Numbered from the stretch's first letter, positions 1 through 9,115 are shown. The stretch is DNA of 64,000 nucleotides from Pseudodesulfovibrio sp. S3 (GCF_004025585.1 NZ_QTZO01000004.1:186001-250000), one strand, 5' to 3'. Made by a program: numbers and translations. The notes: a model not told the origin generated them from the sequence alone.

Positions 1-1
1 G

Positions 2-1198
2 TTTAATCCGAGCATGACTGCCATCCGTGCCCAATTGAAAGGGGCGGGGTATGGTACCCGTTCGGCCTTGGGCAGCTTTGGTCCGGCTCTTGGCGGCAGC
101 TATGGTTATACGTATTATGACCGTGAATACACATACAGCGGCAAAGAGAATGATTGGGTCGGATCGGTCAATCTCACCCAGCCGGTGTTCAAGGGATTCA
201 ATCTTCTGGCCACTTGGCAGAAGGCCTCGTTGAACGAGGAGTCCACCGAGGCTTCTCTGACGAATGTGGAACTTTCCCTGGTCGAAAGTGTCCAATCCAA
301 TTTTCTGTCCCTGCTCAAGGCTCGGATGGACGTGAAGAGCGCCGAGGATTCCGTGGCGCGTCTCGAATCCCAGCTCAAGGTAACCAGTGCGTTTTATGAA
401 GTCGGCCTGCGGCCCAAGTCCGAGGTTCTGGATGCCGAGGTTGATCTGGCCACTTCCAAGCAGGATCTCCTCAAGGCTCAAAACAACGTTTCCACTCAGG
501 AGGCGCAGCTCAATACCCTGTTGAATATCCCCATCGAAACTCCTGTGGAGTACATCGGTGAGTTGAAGTATGTTCCGTTCTCCCTGGGACTCAAAGATTG
601 TCTGACCCGTGCATACGCCCACCGTCCCGACCTGCTCATCGGTCAGAAGAGCGTGGAAATTTCCCAGAAAGATGTCACCATTGCTCAAAGCAGTTTCTAT
701 CCTTCGGTCGACGCTACATGGGACTATGTCAATAGAGGTGATGATCCCGGCCTGGGCGGTGGCGGTTCATACTCTCATAGACAAAGCGAATACTGGACTG
801 CCGGCGTCAGTGCTTCCATGACCCTTTTTGAATGGGGTCACGATTACTACGATACCAAGCAGTATGAAGAGACGGTGAAGCAGTTGGAAGCGGAGTTGGA
901 AAATACCCGGCTCAATGCGGGTTTTGAAGTGAAGCGTTCGCTCTTGAATATCCAGGAAGCCGCTGACCGTATCACCGTGGCAGACAAGTCCGTGGCTGCA
1001 GCCGAAGAGGCATACCGCATGGCTGTTGCGCGGTATCAGGCCCAGGTCGGCACGAACACCGACGTTCTCAACGCACAGGAGCGGTTGACCGCCAGCGAGG
1101 CGCAGCTGTCTCAGGCCATGGCCGACTACGGCACTGCTGTTTCAGCATTGTATGTTGCCATGGGTGAGAAGAATCTCGGGTTGAAAGAAGCCAAGTAG
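2..1198 (+). CDS. TolC family outer membrane channel protein (5' partial)
   Basis: Subunit of a TolC-type trimeric outer membrane exit duct, used by type I secretion or by RND/ABC efflux pumps. The frame is open to the left edge of the window, so the signal peptide and the start of the first helix are missing. The first ATG in the window (position 14) follows NPS, which is inside the usual start of the first TolC repeat, so it is not the true start. The visible part has long Ala/Gln/Glu-rich amphipathic helices and two Tyr/Gly-rich strand regions, as in the two-fold TolC repeat, and ends with the typical TNTDVLNAQ region. The small zinc-ribbon gene follows after 4 bases. The secreted substrate cannot be told from this window. 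Confidence 0.88.
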   Translation, partial: FNPSMTAIRAQLKGAGYGTRSALGSFGPALGGSYGYTYYDREYTYSGKENDWVGSVNLTQPVFKGFNLLATWQKASLNEESTEASLTNVELSLVESVQSNFLSLLKARMDVKSAEDSVARLESQLKVTSAFYEVGLRPKSEVLDAEVDLATSKQDLLKAQNNVSTQEAQLNTLLNIPIETPVEYIGELKYVPFSLGLKDCLTRAYAHRPDLLIGQKSVEISQKDVTIAQSSFYPSVDATWDYVNRGDDPGLGGGGSYSHRQSEYWTAGVSASMTLFEWGHDYYDTKQYEETVKQLEAELENTRLNAGFEVKRSLLNIQEAADRITVADKSVAAAEEAYRMAVARYQAQVGTNTDVLNAQERLTASEAQLSQAMADYGTAVSALYVAMGEKNLGLKEAK

Positions 1199-1202
1199 AA
1201 TC

Positions 1203-1409
1203 ATGTTCTCCCACCGTAAGCGTTCTTGGCAAGCCCGGGGCATGGAATGTGCCCAGTGCGGGCTGGATTTGACTGCACACCGGGGATGTCGGGAAGTGGT
1301 TCTCCGATGTCCGTCCTGCGGGGCAGCTTATGATCTCAGGGAGTACTCGGCCGAAATGGACGATGACTTCGAGGAGGAAATGGGTTTTGTTCCCATGGAC
1401 CGAATTTGA
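1203..1409 (+). CDS. Small double-CXXC zinc-ribbon protein
   Basis: A 68-residue protein with two CXXC pairs (C16-C19 and C36-C39), the layout of a zinc ribbon, followed by a very acidic tail (MDDDFEEEM). No signal peptide or membrane segment is visible, so it is probably cytoplasmic. From memory, small dual-CXXC proteins of this kind occur in Desulfovibrionaceae, some with selenocysteine in place of a cysteine; here all four positions are Cys. It starts 4 bases after the TolC stop codon and precedes the transglycosylase gene, so the three are probably cotranscribed. An internal ATG at 1242, just before the first CXXC, is an alternative start. Its function is unknown. Confidence 0.65.
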   Translation: MFSHRKRSWQARGMECAQCGLDLTAHRGCREVVLRCPSCGAAYDLREYSAEMDDDFEEEMGFVPMDRI

Positions 1410-1428
1410 CGCACTCTCAATCAGGCGC

Positions 1429-2343
1429 ATGATACGCGCGGCCATCGTTACTTCGTTGGCCGCCGTTTTTGTATGCACCGCATTGCTTGGTTCTCCTGGT
1501 TGTGCCGATACCTTGTGGCAGCCTCTGGTTGACCAGCTTGTGAAAGACGGGTTTGATCGTCGGAGGGTAGCCTACCTATTTTCCAGTCCCGATCTGGAGT
1601 TCGCTCCGACCATCATGGCCCGAAAGATGAATGTGTTGCTCAACACGAAACTGTCCACTCGTGAGCCCGGTCCGTCAGCGGAACCTGAAGTCATGGATCA
1701 ATATCTCAATCCGCTTCTCATTGCCGGAGCCTATGCGTTTTATCGTGAGCATCGTGCGGATATGACCTTGATCCACGAGCAGTATGGTGTGCCGGGCGAG
1801 GTGTTGACTGCGTTGATGCTGCTTGAGACCCGTCTCGGAATGAGCGTCGGCAGTAATAACGGATTCACCATTTTGGCTTCCATGGCCTTGTCTCGTGATT
1901 TTGCACTTATCAAACCATACATCGAACGTTCCGACATCTCTGATGAGGATATGCAATGGTTGATCAAGCGTACGGAGCAGAAGGGAAATTGGGCTTATGA
2001 AGAACTCAAGGCCCTGATGCGATATGCCCAGGCCAATGGTCAGGATCCGCTCACCATACCCAGTTCGGTTTACGGAGCTATCGGGCTGTGCCAGTTCATG
2101 CCGACCAGCGTCGAACATTATGGCAGGGATGGTTCAGGGGACGGGCGTATAGACCTGTTTGAAACACGAGATGCCTTGTACAGCATGGCCAACTTCGTTG
2201 CTAGTCATGGTTGGAAGGATTCGTTGAGCCATGAGGAAAAGCTCAGGGTTATCTACCGCTATAACCATTCGGAAAGTTACGCCATGACCATCCTGGCCGT
2301 AGCGGAGAAGATTAGAAAAACCAAAGAATTGTTCGGAGGGTGA
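1429..2343 (+). CDS. Lytic murein transglycosylase, MltB-like
   Basis: Predicted periplasmic enzyme that cleaves the MurNAc-GlcNAc bond of peptidoglycan and forms 1,6-anhydromuramyl products. The chosen start (ATG 1429) gives 304 residues beginning with a signal peptide: MIRA, a hydrophobic core, then Gly-Cys near residue 25, so it may be a lipoprotein. The motif LLETRLG (catalytic Glu133) matches the GVETxxG motif of the MltB/Slt35 family, and YGAIGLCQFMPTS (about residues 215-227) is the family's second substrate-binding motif. The longer frame back to 1330 overlaps the zinc-ribbon gene and would bury the signal peptide, so it was rejected. The gene converges with the glycosyltransferase at 2349, only 5 bases away. 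Confidence 0.88.
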   Translation: MIRAAIVTSLAAVFVCTALLGSPGCADTLWQPLVDQLVKDGFDRRRVAYLFSSPDLEFAPTIMARKMNVLLNTKLSTREPGPSAEPEVMDQYLNPLLIAGAYAFYREHRADMTLIHEQYGVPGEVLTALMLLETRLGMSVGSNNGFTILASMALSRDFALIKPYIERSDISDEDMQWLIKRTEQKGNWAYEELKALMRYAQANGQDPLTIPSSVYGAIGLCQFMPTSVEHYGRDGSGDGRIDLFETRDALYSMANFVASHGWKDSLSHEEKLRVIYRYNHSESYAMTILAVAEKIRKTKELFGG

Positions 2344-2348
2344 TGAGC

Positions 2349-3458
2349 TCAGTCTTCGTCGAGCAGACTTTGGTAGAGGTTCAGTGTCCGCTTGAGGAAT
2401 TCATCCAGAGTCAGTTGCGACATGGTTCGTTTCTGGTTCACGAGCACTTCTTTCAGCAAATCGGGTTGCCGTGCCACCATGCCGATGGTTCGGGCCAGTC
2501 CTTGGATGTCTTTGGGCTTGGTCAAGAGCGCAGGGCTGACCAGATCGGGCATGACGCCTACGTCGGTGGAGACCAGAGGGCGTTCCGCTGCCATGATTTC
2601 CAGAGCGGACCGGGCAATGGTCTCTGACCAGAGTGAGGCCACCACGCCGATATCAAGGGCACTGATACAGGCTCCGACATCGTCGCGCCTGCCGCTGATC
2701 CGGGTGATGTCTTCAATGCCGGCTTCTTTGATGTGTGCCTGGATTTGCTCGCTGGTCATAGCCGTATCAAATCCGATTAGAAACAGGTGGATGTTGCTCA
2801 TGCCGTCTTTGTGCAGACGGGCTATGGCCTCAATGGTTTCCTTGTGTCCCTTAACCCGGTCGAATCGACCGAGCAGGCCGACGACCAAGTCATCGGGTTT
2901 GAAGCCGAACTCGTTTCTGACCCGATCCCGACCAGCCTGGTCAAAGCAGAATCTTGACGTGTCCACACCGCCGTGGATGAGCCATAATCCGTGACCGGGG
3001 GTGCGCATTTTTTCCAGGAAATAGTCGGCCATGCGGCGGTTGGTAACCACTACTGCGTCCGCTACGCCTGCGTGGAGCCAGCGGTTGATGGCATCGCTCC
3101 GGGGGGGGCGCTGGTCGCCTCGGGTGCGCACCAGCCTGAATCCGAAGCCGGCAAGCTTGAGCAGACCCCAGAGAAAGAAGCCTTCGCCCCGGTGGGAGTT
3201 GACGATCTGAGGGCGGTGCTTCCGCAGGAGTTGTATGATATGCTTGGTCGCGCTAAGAAAGCGCACGGGGTTGGTCGTGTTCAGATCGACGGCAACGGTC
3301 GATAACCCGGCATCCTTGGCTGCCTTTTCCGCTTGGGTCCCCGCCAGGGTCAGGACTGTGACGTCATGGCCCGCATTGGCCAGGAGGCGGCTCAGGGTGA
3401 TGGCGTACCATGCGGTGGCGTTGTACCAGCGGACATTGATGACTTGAAATATTCTCAT
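2349..3458 (-). CDS. Glycosyltransferase family 4 (GT-B) protein
   Basis: Probable cytoplasmic retaining glycosyltransferase that adds a sugar to a cell-surface polysaccharide or lipopolysaccharide core. The 369-residue protein has the two-domain GT-B pattern: an N-terminal acceptor domain (MRIFQVINVRWYNATAWY, with LLANAGHDVTVLT) and a C-terminal nucleotide-sugar domain starting near GLLGRFDRVKGH. The family-4 EX7E region is seen at ARSALEIMAAERPLVSTDVG. It is divergent from the family 2 glycosyltransferase at 3531 with only about 70 bases between the starts, so the two may share a control region. Donor and acceptor sugars cannot be read from the sequence. Confidence 0.85.
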   Translation of the reverse strand: MRIFQVINVRWYNATAWYAITLSRLLANAGHDVTVLTLAGTQAEKAAKDAGLSTVAVDLNTTNPVRFLSATKHIIQLLRKHRPQIVNSHRGEGFFLWGLLKLAGFGFRLVRTRGDQRPPRSDAINRWLHAGVADAVVVTNRRMADYFLEKMRTPGHGLWLIHGGVDTSRFCFDQAGRDRVRNEFGFKPDDLVVGLLGRFDRVKGHKETIEAIARLHKDGMSNIHLFLIGFDTAMTSEQIQAHIKEAGIEDITRISGRRDDVGACISALDIGVVASLWSETIARSALEIMAAERPLVSTDVGVMPDLVSPALLTKPKDIQGLARTIGMVARQPDLLKEVLVNQKRTMSQLTLDEFLKRTLNLYQSLLDED

Positions 3459-3530
3459 TAATTGCGCCTAGGTGGACTGTTGGATACACAACATGACAGT
3501 TCAAGCCGGGGAACGCAAGGGCTTAAATAT

Positions 3531-4391
3531 ATGGAACACAGTTTGGTATCAATAATCATGCCCACATACAACAGGGCAGAGTTCATCGGCAAGGCGTTGG
3601 ATTCGGTGCTGGTTCAGACATACAGGAATTGGGAATGCCGGATCATCGATGATGGTTCCACCGACAATACCCGGGAGGTTCTGGCCCGGTATGACGATCC
3701 GCGCATTTATTATCAATTTCAAGAAAACCAGGGCGTTTCCGGGGCGCGCAACACGGGCATCGCCGAAAGCATGGGTACGGTCTTTGCCTTGCTTGATTCA
3801 GACGACGAGTGGCTGCCGCACAAGCTCGAAACACAACTGAAGTACATGTACGACAACAGATACGAAATCTGCCAGACTGAAGAAATATGGTTTCGAGGTG
3901 GCAAACGGGTCAATCAACCCGCCAAGTACGCCAAACCCGAAGGGTGGTTTTTTGAAGCGTCACTGGAAATGTGTCTGATCAGTCCGTCCTGCACCATGTT
4001 TACCCGCAAGGCATGGGAGTTGATGGGGCCGTTCGACGTCAGTCTGCCGTCGTGTGAAGACTATGACATGTGGTTGCGGGCCTGCCTGCACCTTCCTGTG
4101 GGGTTGGTCAGGGAACCTTTGACCCTCAAACATGGCGGCAGGCCGGATCAGTTGTCCGTAGCTGTGCCTTGTGCGGACCTGCACCGCATCCGTGCGCTGG
4201 TAAAAATCCTGCAAAGTCGAAAACTTGACGACATGCAGCAGGCAGCCGCCCTGAATGCGTTGGAGACAAAGGTTGCCATTTATATGCAAGGGTGTGAAAA
4301 GAGGGGGAAAAGTGCAGAAGCAGATCGTGTTTGGAATCTGTTTTGCAAGGTGAGGGACGGGAAAGATATTCCCCTGAATACATTGTGTTAG
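3531..4391 (+). CDS. Glycosyltransferase family 2 (GT-A) protein
   Basis: Probable inverting glycosyltransferase of the GT-A fold. The N-terminus VSIIMPTYNRAEFIGKAL and IIDDGSTDNT form the nucleotide-binding part; LLDSDDEW (DSDD at 89-92) holds the metal-binding DxD-type motif; SCEDYDMWLR near residue 180 is the usual ED catalytic-base motif. The start at 3531 (MEHSLVS) puts the family motif about 5 residues from the N-terminus; the longer frame from a TTG at 3462 adds a non-conserved extension and lacks support. There is no membrane segment. It is divergent from the GT4 gene and followed by a hairpin at 4393 that may end its transcript. Confidence 0.85.
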   Translation: MEHSLVSIIMPTYNRAEFIGKALDSVLVQTYRNWECRIIDDGSTDNTREVLARYDDPRIYYQFQENQGVSGARNTGIAESMGTVFALLDSDDEWLPHKLETQLKYMYDNRYEICQTEEIWFRGGKRVNQPAKYAKPEGWFFEASLEMCLISPSCTMFTRKAWELMGPFDVSLPSCEDYDMWLRACLHLPVGLVREPLTLKHGGRPDQLSVAVPCADLHRIRALVKILQSRKLDDMQQAAALNALETKVAIYMQGCEKRGKSAEADRVWNLFCKVRDGKDIPLNTLC

Positions 4392-4392
4392 C

Positions 4393-4443
4393 GCATACAG
4401 GTGGTGAACAATCCCCCTGTATGCTTCATTGTTGACGAATAAT
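4393..4443 (+). terminator. Possible terminator hairpin after the GT2 gene
   Basis: Nine-base perfect arms GCATACAGG (4393-4401) and CCTGTATGC (4426-4434) enclose 24 bases and are followed by a weak T-rich tail (TTCATTGTT). The large loop and poor T-tract make termination uncertain. Confidence 0.4.
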
Positions 4444-4469
4444 GCCTGTCTGGGGCTTGAGGTGGACAC

Positions 4470-7127
4470 GTGCCGGCAATTGCCAAACTCATAGATAAGC
4501 TTCCCGAAATAAAACAGTCGAGGCTGGTTGCCTCGGGGTTCGGCATCTGGGTGGCCTGGAAAGGCGAGTTGCACAACTCCATTGACAACACGCTTCAGGA
4601 ATACGGTGCCTTGTGCGTGGCCCGAGATACGGACCAGGCGTTGTGGTATTGCAACACGGCAGAGGTGTTCCGCGCCATAGCGCGGTTGCAGGTATGGGCG
4701 CGCGTCAATCCCATGCAGGTGTTTTGCCAGCTTGTTCCACTGACTTTCCTGGTTGGGTACGACCTCGAATATACCGTTTCCCTTTCCGTTGAGTTGGACC
4801 GCCAGAATACGGGAACCCCAAGCGGTTTCGAGGTTGTTGTTCATCCGAAGCTCAAGGATGAAATCAAATCCGTACAAGGGTTGACCACTGAACCTCTGGG
4901 CGGGGTCGAGGGGCTTGCAAATGTGGAGTGGTTGCGGCTGGTGGCCGATCAGGCACTGGACTATGAATCTTTCAGGAAATGGTATTTCATAATCAAGCCG
5001 TTGGGAAGGATGTCCGACAAGGAGAGCATCCTTGGCTGGCGGGATTTTTCGGCCGACATCATCGAATTGCTTCAGAAGCTCGGACTCAAATATATATCCG
5101 ACGTCAAGGAGGGAGCCCTCCTCTTTCCTTTGGATAATTTCCGTCTTCTTCGTTCATTTTCCATGGAAATCATGGGTTTGATAAAAGAGAACAAGGAGAA
5201 TCCGGATAAGAAGAATTGGCCCATTGTCATGGTTGCCATGCCCCAGGGAAATCTCCATTTTACGGCGGATTTGTCGAAAAAGGTGGAGTTGGATTGGAAC
5301 CGGATGAGTGCCGATTATCCTCATGTTCGCTTCATGGACGGATTTCTTCTGTCTCCGTGGTTTCGTATGAACGAAACCAGGTACGGCACGAACCAGGTTT
5401 CGTTGGATTCCTGGTGTACCATCAGTCTCAAGGAAGGCGAGGAGGGCATGGGGTATGGGACCATGCAGGTGGCCTTGCCCAACGCAATGGTGGGAGAGGA
5501 CGGGGCTGAGTGTTTTTATTGTGGTCTGAAGAACCATTCGCCGAAGCAATGTCCATCCAAACACATCGCGACACTTCAGCCGCAAGTATGGAATCTTTTG
5601 GCCAGGGCCAACGTCCAGGATTTTTCCGAAGGTTTTGCCGGCATTGATGCGGATGTGAGCGCAGATAATTTCGTCACCGATATCGCCCGATTGATGGAGT
5701 CCAAGGACAGCCTCAAGAGCATCTTGGCCCGGGCTGTTTTCGAAATCAATTTCCCGGCCCAACTTCGGACCCAGAAACTCGTCTGGCGCAGTCGCAGCAA
5801 GGAGTGGGACGAAGGCTTCAAGCAGTTGGCCCCACAGGAAGGGGAGTCTATTTGGGATGCCTTGGCACTTATCGAGAATGGCGACCTGGAAAAGGCCGAG
5901 CACGTGCTCAAGGAAGCCCAGCTGAAATCTCCGAGAAGCTATCAACCCCACGCATTGTGGGGGTTCTGGCACATGGAGATGGGTGACAAAAATCAAGCCC
6001 TGTTTCATTGGCAGGAAGCCGAGCGGACCAGTTATACCCCGTTGCAGCAAGGTTGCATGGCTTATTTGCAGGCGCGGCTCATGGAAGTGGGGGGCGATTA
6101 CAAGGATGCCATCAATCTCTACAAACACGCCAACACCCTTTCGCCGACATGGGTACAGCCTGTGTACCGGCAGGCCGTATGCATGGTGAAGATGGGTTTC
6201 TCCGGTCAGGCCATGGATATCCTTTTCGATCTCATCAGCCGTGATCCGCATGTTTTCAATCGGATTCTTGTTGATCCGGAGATGGACAGAGGCCGGGTGC
6301 AGCTCATGAACGCATTATGGGAGAAATGGGCTTCGGCTGAAGAGGCTGTGGAGAATACGCGGGCCGAAGTCGATCAGTTGACTGACGACATCTCCAAGCG
6401 TTTTGATGAAAATCATAATTATTTCGAGACGGCCAGCGAAGAACTGGATCGCCTCAAACAGCTCGGAACGACCTCCAACTATGTGGCATATTACCAACTT
6501 CTTCGGGGGGCGGAGAAATTTCAGGCCACTTTGAACCTGGAGGTCAAGCGGGAGATCAAGCGCATAAACAGCAATATCGAGCACCTGTCGGACCGTGTGC
6601 GCGACATACAGAAGGAGGCCGCCTGGTTTCCTTTCCCCAAATTGTTGCTTGAGTTCAACAAGGAATTCAATTTCTGTGTAGACAAGATCAACTGGATCAA
6701 GACGCAGCGCCTTCAGGAGGCGGACAATTTCCGCAAGTCACTACGGTTTGTCGAGGAGATAGGGGAGCATATAGACAGCCTTCAGAGTCGGCTGGTCACC
6801 CTGCGCATCATCCGGGATTCCACCTTGTTCGTCCTCATGCTGGGGCGGAACTTCATCTGGCTTGAAATCATTGGTCTTGGTCTGCTGCTCGTGGGGCTGC
6901 CGTCGCTGATATATTTTACCAGGGATATTCAGGGAAATTATTTTCTCGATATGATCAACGATCCCGGTCAACGTTGGGAGATTTCCAAGGGATTGGTCAT
7001 CATTTTGAGCATTTGCTCCGTGGCGTTGGCTGCGGTCAAGAGTGCTCTTACATTCGACAAGCGCAAGCGTGAACTCTTCGACCAACTTGATGAAGAGATG
7101 CGCGGTACGGCTCCAAAACGATATTGA
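4470..7127 (+). CDS. Large TPR and coiled-coil membrane protein with a CCHC zinc knuckle
   Basis: An 885-residue protein that I cannot assign to a known family. Visible parts in order: a globular region of about 340 residues; a zinc-knuckle motif CX2CX4HX4C (C348, C351, H356, C361); TPR-like helical repeats at about 458-620; a long coiled coil at about 625-780; and two hydrophobic segments near 785-818 and 840-862, ending in a short basic cytoplasmic-type tail. It has no signal peptide, so the bulk should lie in the cytoplasm attached to the inner membrane by the C-terminal hairpin. The GTG start at 4470 has GAGGTG 5-6 bases upstream. CCHC knuckles bind single-stranded nucleic acid in retroviral Gag and eukaryotic proteins and are rare in bacteria; a role in RNA or DNA binding is inference. 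Confidence 0.75.
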   Translation: MPAIAKLIDKLPEIKQSRLVASGFGIWVAWKGELHNSIDNTLQEYGALCVARDTDQALWYCNTAEVFRAIARLQVWARVNPMQVFCQLVPLTFLVGYDLEYTVSLSVELDRQNTGTPSGFEVVVHPKLKDEIKSVQGLTTEPLGGVEGLANVEWLRLVADQALDYESFRKWYFIIKPLGRMSDKESILGWRDFSADIIELLQKLGLKYISDVKEGALLFPLDNFRLLRSFSMEIMGLIKENKENPDKKNWPIVMVAMPQGNLHFTADLSKKVELDWNRMSADYPHVRFMDGFLLSPWFRMNETRYGTNQVSLDSWCTISLKEGEEGMGYGTMQVALPNAMVGEDGAECFYCGLKNHSPKQCPSKHIATLQPQVWNLLARANVQDFSEGFAGIDADVSADNFVTDIARLMESKDSLKSILARAVFEINFPAQLRTQKLVWRSRSKEWDEGFKQLAPQEGESIWDALALIENGDLEKAEHVLKEAQLKSPRSYQPHALWGFWHMEMGDKNQALFHWQEAERTSYTPLQQGCMAYLQARLMEVGGDYKDAINLYKHANTLSPTWVQPVYRQAVCMVKMGFSGQAMDILFDLISRDPHVFNRILVDPEMDRGRVQLMNALWEKWASAEEAVENTRAEVDQLTDDISKRFDENHNYFETASEELDRLKQLGTTSNYVAYYQLLRGAEKFQATLNLEVKREIKRINSNIEHLSDRVRDIQKEAAWFPFPKLLLEFNKEFNFCVDKINWIKTQRLQEADNFRKSLRFVEEIGEHIDSLQSRLVTLRIIRDSTLFVLMLGRNFIWLEIIGLGLLLVGLPSLIYFTRDIQGNYFLDMINDPGQRWEISKGLVIILSICSVALAAVKSALTFDKRKRELFDQLDEEMRGTAPKRY

Positions 7128-7146
7128 TTCATTCCTTTTCCACCTT

Positions 7147-7174
7147 TTCAAGAACCGCTGTCTCGGGTTATGCT
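7147..7174 (+). promoter_or_regulatory. Possible sigma-70-type promoter of gpmA
   Basis: TTCAAG (7147-7152) and TATGCT (7169-7174) are separated by 16 bases, 36 bases before the gpmA start. The match is moderate and rests on pattern only. Confidence 0.3.
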
Positions 7175-7209
7175 GCAAATCCATAAACCGGATTTGAAGC
7201 GGAGGCGTC

Positions 7210-7956
7210 ATGCACAAGCTGGTATTGATACGGCACGGACAAAGCGAGTGGAACCTGGAGAACAGGTTCACCGGATGGACGGATGTGGATTTGACAGAGC
7301 AGGGGAAGCGCGAGGCTGTCCAAGGTGCGCGAATGCTCAAGGAAGAAGGTTTCGCCTTTGATGTCGTCCATACCTCTTTGTTGAAGCGGGCCATCCGCAC
7401 ACTTTGGCTCGTATTGGACGAGATGGATCTCATGTGGTTGCCGGTCTCCAACACCTGGCGGCTCAATGAGCGACACTACGGCGCGCTCCAAGGGTTGAAC
7501 AAGGCCGAGACAGCCCGGAAATACGGAGATGACCAGGTATTCACCTGGCGGCGCAGTTATGACATTCCACCGCCGGAGCTTGAGCCGGATGACGAACGGT
7601 ATCCTGGGTTGGACCCCAGATACAGCGATCTGACTCCGCAGGAACTGCCTCGTTGTGAAAGTCTCAAACTCACCATAGATCGTACCATGCCATACTGGTT
7701 CAATGTCGTTGTCCCTCAAATATCCAGCGGTTTGAGGGTGCTCATCGTGGCCCATGGAAACTCTCTTCGGGGGTTGGTCAAGTATCTCGACACGATGTCC
7801 GACGAGGAAATCACTGCTTTGAACATCCCCACGGGATTGCCGCTGGTCTATGAACTCAACGACGACCTGACGCCCATTCGGCATTACTACCTGGGGGATC
7901 AGGAGGCTGCGGCCAAGGCTGCCGAAGCGGTTGCGAATCAGGCCAAGGGCGGGTAA
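7210..7956 (+). CDS. gpmA: 2,3-bisphosphoglycerate-dependent phosphoglycerate mutase
   Basis: Interconverts 3-phosphoglycerate and 2-phosphoglycerate in glycolysis and gluconeogenesis in the cytoplasm. The 248-residue length is that of the dPGM family. Motif [10 protein letters not shown] carries the phosphorylated His9; the second catalytic histidine is H182 in [28 protein letters not shown] and [13 protein letters not shown] are family signatures. GGAGG lies just before the ATG. The gene stands 82 bases after the TPR gene and is followed by mutY after 12 bases, so gpmA and mutY are probably cotranscribed although their functions are unrelated. Confidence 0.96.
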   Translation: MHKLVLIRHGQSEWNLENRFTGWTDVDLTEQGKREAVQGARMLKEEGFAFDVVHTSLLKRAIRTLWLVLDEMDLMWLPVSNTWRLNERHYGALQGLNKAETARKYGDDQVFTWRRSYDIPPPELEPDDERYPGLDPRYSDLTPQELPRCESLKLTIDRTMPYWFNVVVPQISSGLRVLIVAHGNSLRGLVKYLDTMSDEEITALNIPTGLPLVYELNDDLTPIRHYYLGDQEAAAKAAEAVANQAKGG

Positions 7957-7968
7957 GAGAATCCCGGC

Positions 7969-9066
7969 ATGAACGGGATATCATTCACTCGGCAACTGCT
8001 CGACTGGTACGACGCCAATGGTCGGAACCTGCCCTGGCGGCAGCGTCCGGAACCTTATGCTGTCTGGGTTTCCGAGATCATGGCCCAGCAGACCCAGATC
8101 GATCGTGTGGTGGATTACCATGCCCGGTGGATGCAGCGGTTTCCCGACATTCCGGCCCTTGCCAATGCCAGTGAAGATGAGGTTCTGAATCTGTGGGAAG
8201 GGCTTGGCTACTACACGCGCGCCCGGAACATGCACAAAACGGCCATACTCATTCAGGCCGAGTTTGGTGGAATATTCCCTTCGGATTTTGCGGATATCCG
8301 TTCCCTGCCCGGTGTGGGCGACTACACGGCCGGGGCTGTGGCCAGTATCGCCTTCGGGCAGTCCGAGCCAGCCGTGGATGCCAACGTACTCCGGGTGTTC
8401 GCCAGGCTCCTCGATGTGGCTGAGTCTGTCCGGGACAAGGCCGGACGCAACCCTATCGAAAAGCAGGTCAGACGACTTATCCCGGATGATCGGCCCGGAG
8501 ACTTCAATCAGGCTGTCATGGAGCTGGGCGCTTTGGTGTGCCGCAAGAGCCCCCATTGCGGGAGATGTCCCGTTCAGGATCATTGTCAGGCATTGGGGGC
8601 AGGCACAGTGGCCCTCAGGCCGGTCCTGCCTGCCTCCAGAGAAATCCTTCGCATCAACATGGCCACGGGCGTGCTCGTGCATCAGGGGAGGATGCTCATT
8701 CAGAAGCGCAAGCCCGGCGATGTGTGGCCCGGTCTGTGGGAATTCCCCGGCGGGGGCATTGAGGAGGGGGAAACTCCTGAGCAGGCCGTGGTTCGCGAAT
8801 TCATGGAAGAGGTGGAACTGACGGTCAGGCCTGTGGAGAAGATCACGGTGATCAAGTATAACTACACCCGTTATCGTGTGACCATGCATTGCTTTTTGTG
8901 CCGGGTGATCGGCAATGAGGCACAGCCTGTCTTCAACGAGGCAGTGGAAGGCGGTTTCATGGCTCCCGACGACTTGAAGAATTTTGCCTTTCCTTCCGGG
9001 CATCGAAAGCTGGCGGTGTTCATGCAGTCTGATGACCGATTTGCCTCTCTCTTCCCTGCTTTCTGA
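7969..9066 (+). CDS. mutY: A/G-specific adenine DNA glycosylase MutY
   Basis: Removes adenine mispaired with 8-oxoguanine. Domains: N-terminal HhH-GPD glycosylase (residues about 5-210) with the catalytic Glu in WVSEIMAQQTQ, the helix-hairpin-helix LPGVGDYTAGA and the catalytic Asp in VDANVLRVFAR; a 4Fe-4S loop; and a C-terminal Nudix-like domain (about 225-355) for 8-oxoG recognition. The iron-sulfur cysteines are spaced C-x5-C-x2-C-x5-C (CRKSPHCGRC...), one residue shorter in the first gap than the usual C-x6-C. The Nudix box in the C-terminal domain is nearly intact (GGGIEEGE...REFMEEVEL). The gene follows gpmA closely. Confidence 0.95.
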   Translation: MNGISFTRQLLDWYDANGRNLPWRQRPEPYAVWVSEIMAQQTQIDRVVDYHARWMQRFPDIPALANASEDEVLNLWEGLGYYTRARNMHKTAILIQAEFGGIFPSDFADIRSLPGVGDYTAGAVASIAFGQSEPAVDANVLRVFARLLDVAESVRDKAGRNPIEKQVRRLIPDDRPGDFNQAVMELGALVCRKSPHCGRCPVQDHCQALGAGTVALRPVLPASREILRINMATGVLVHQGRMLIQKRKPGDVWPGLWEFPGGGIEEGETPEQAVVREFMEEVELTVRPVEKITVIKYNYTRYRVTMHCFLCRVIGNEAQPVFNEAVEGGFMAPDDLKNFAFPSGHRKLAVFMQSDDRFASLFPAF

Positions 9067-9097
9067 TTATCTTTTAATTTCAAGCTGATGTGTTGAT

Positions 9098-9113
9098 AGG
9101 CACACCATTTGCT
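9098..9113 (+). promoter_or_regulatory. Sigma-54 (-24/-12) promoter before the muramidase-like gene
   Basis: AGGCACACCATTTGCT has GG (9099-9100) and GC (9111-9112) exactly 10 bases apart and matches the RpoN consensus TGGCAC-N5-TTGCW except for the first base. Predicted transcription start is near 9124, about 45 bases before the ATG at 9168. Sigma-54 often drives flagellar genes. Confidence 0.65.
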
Positions 9114-9115
9114 TT

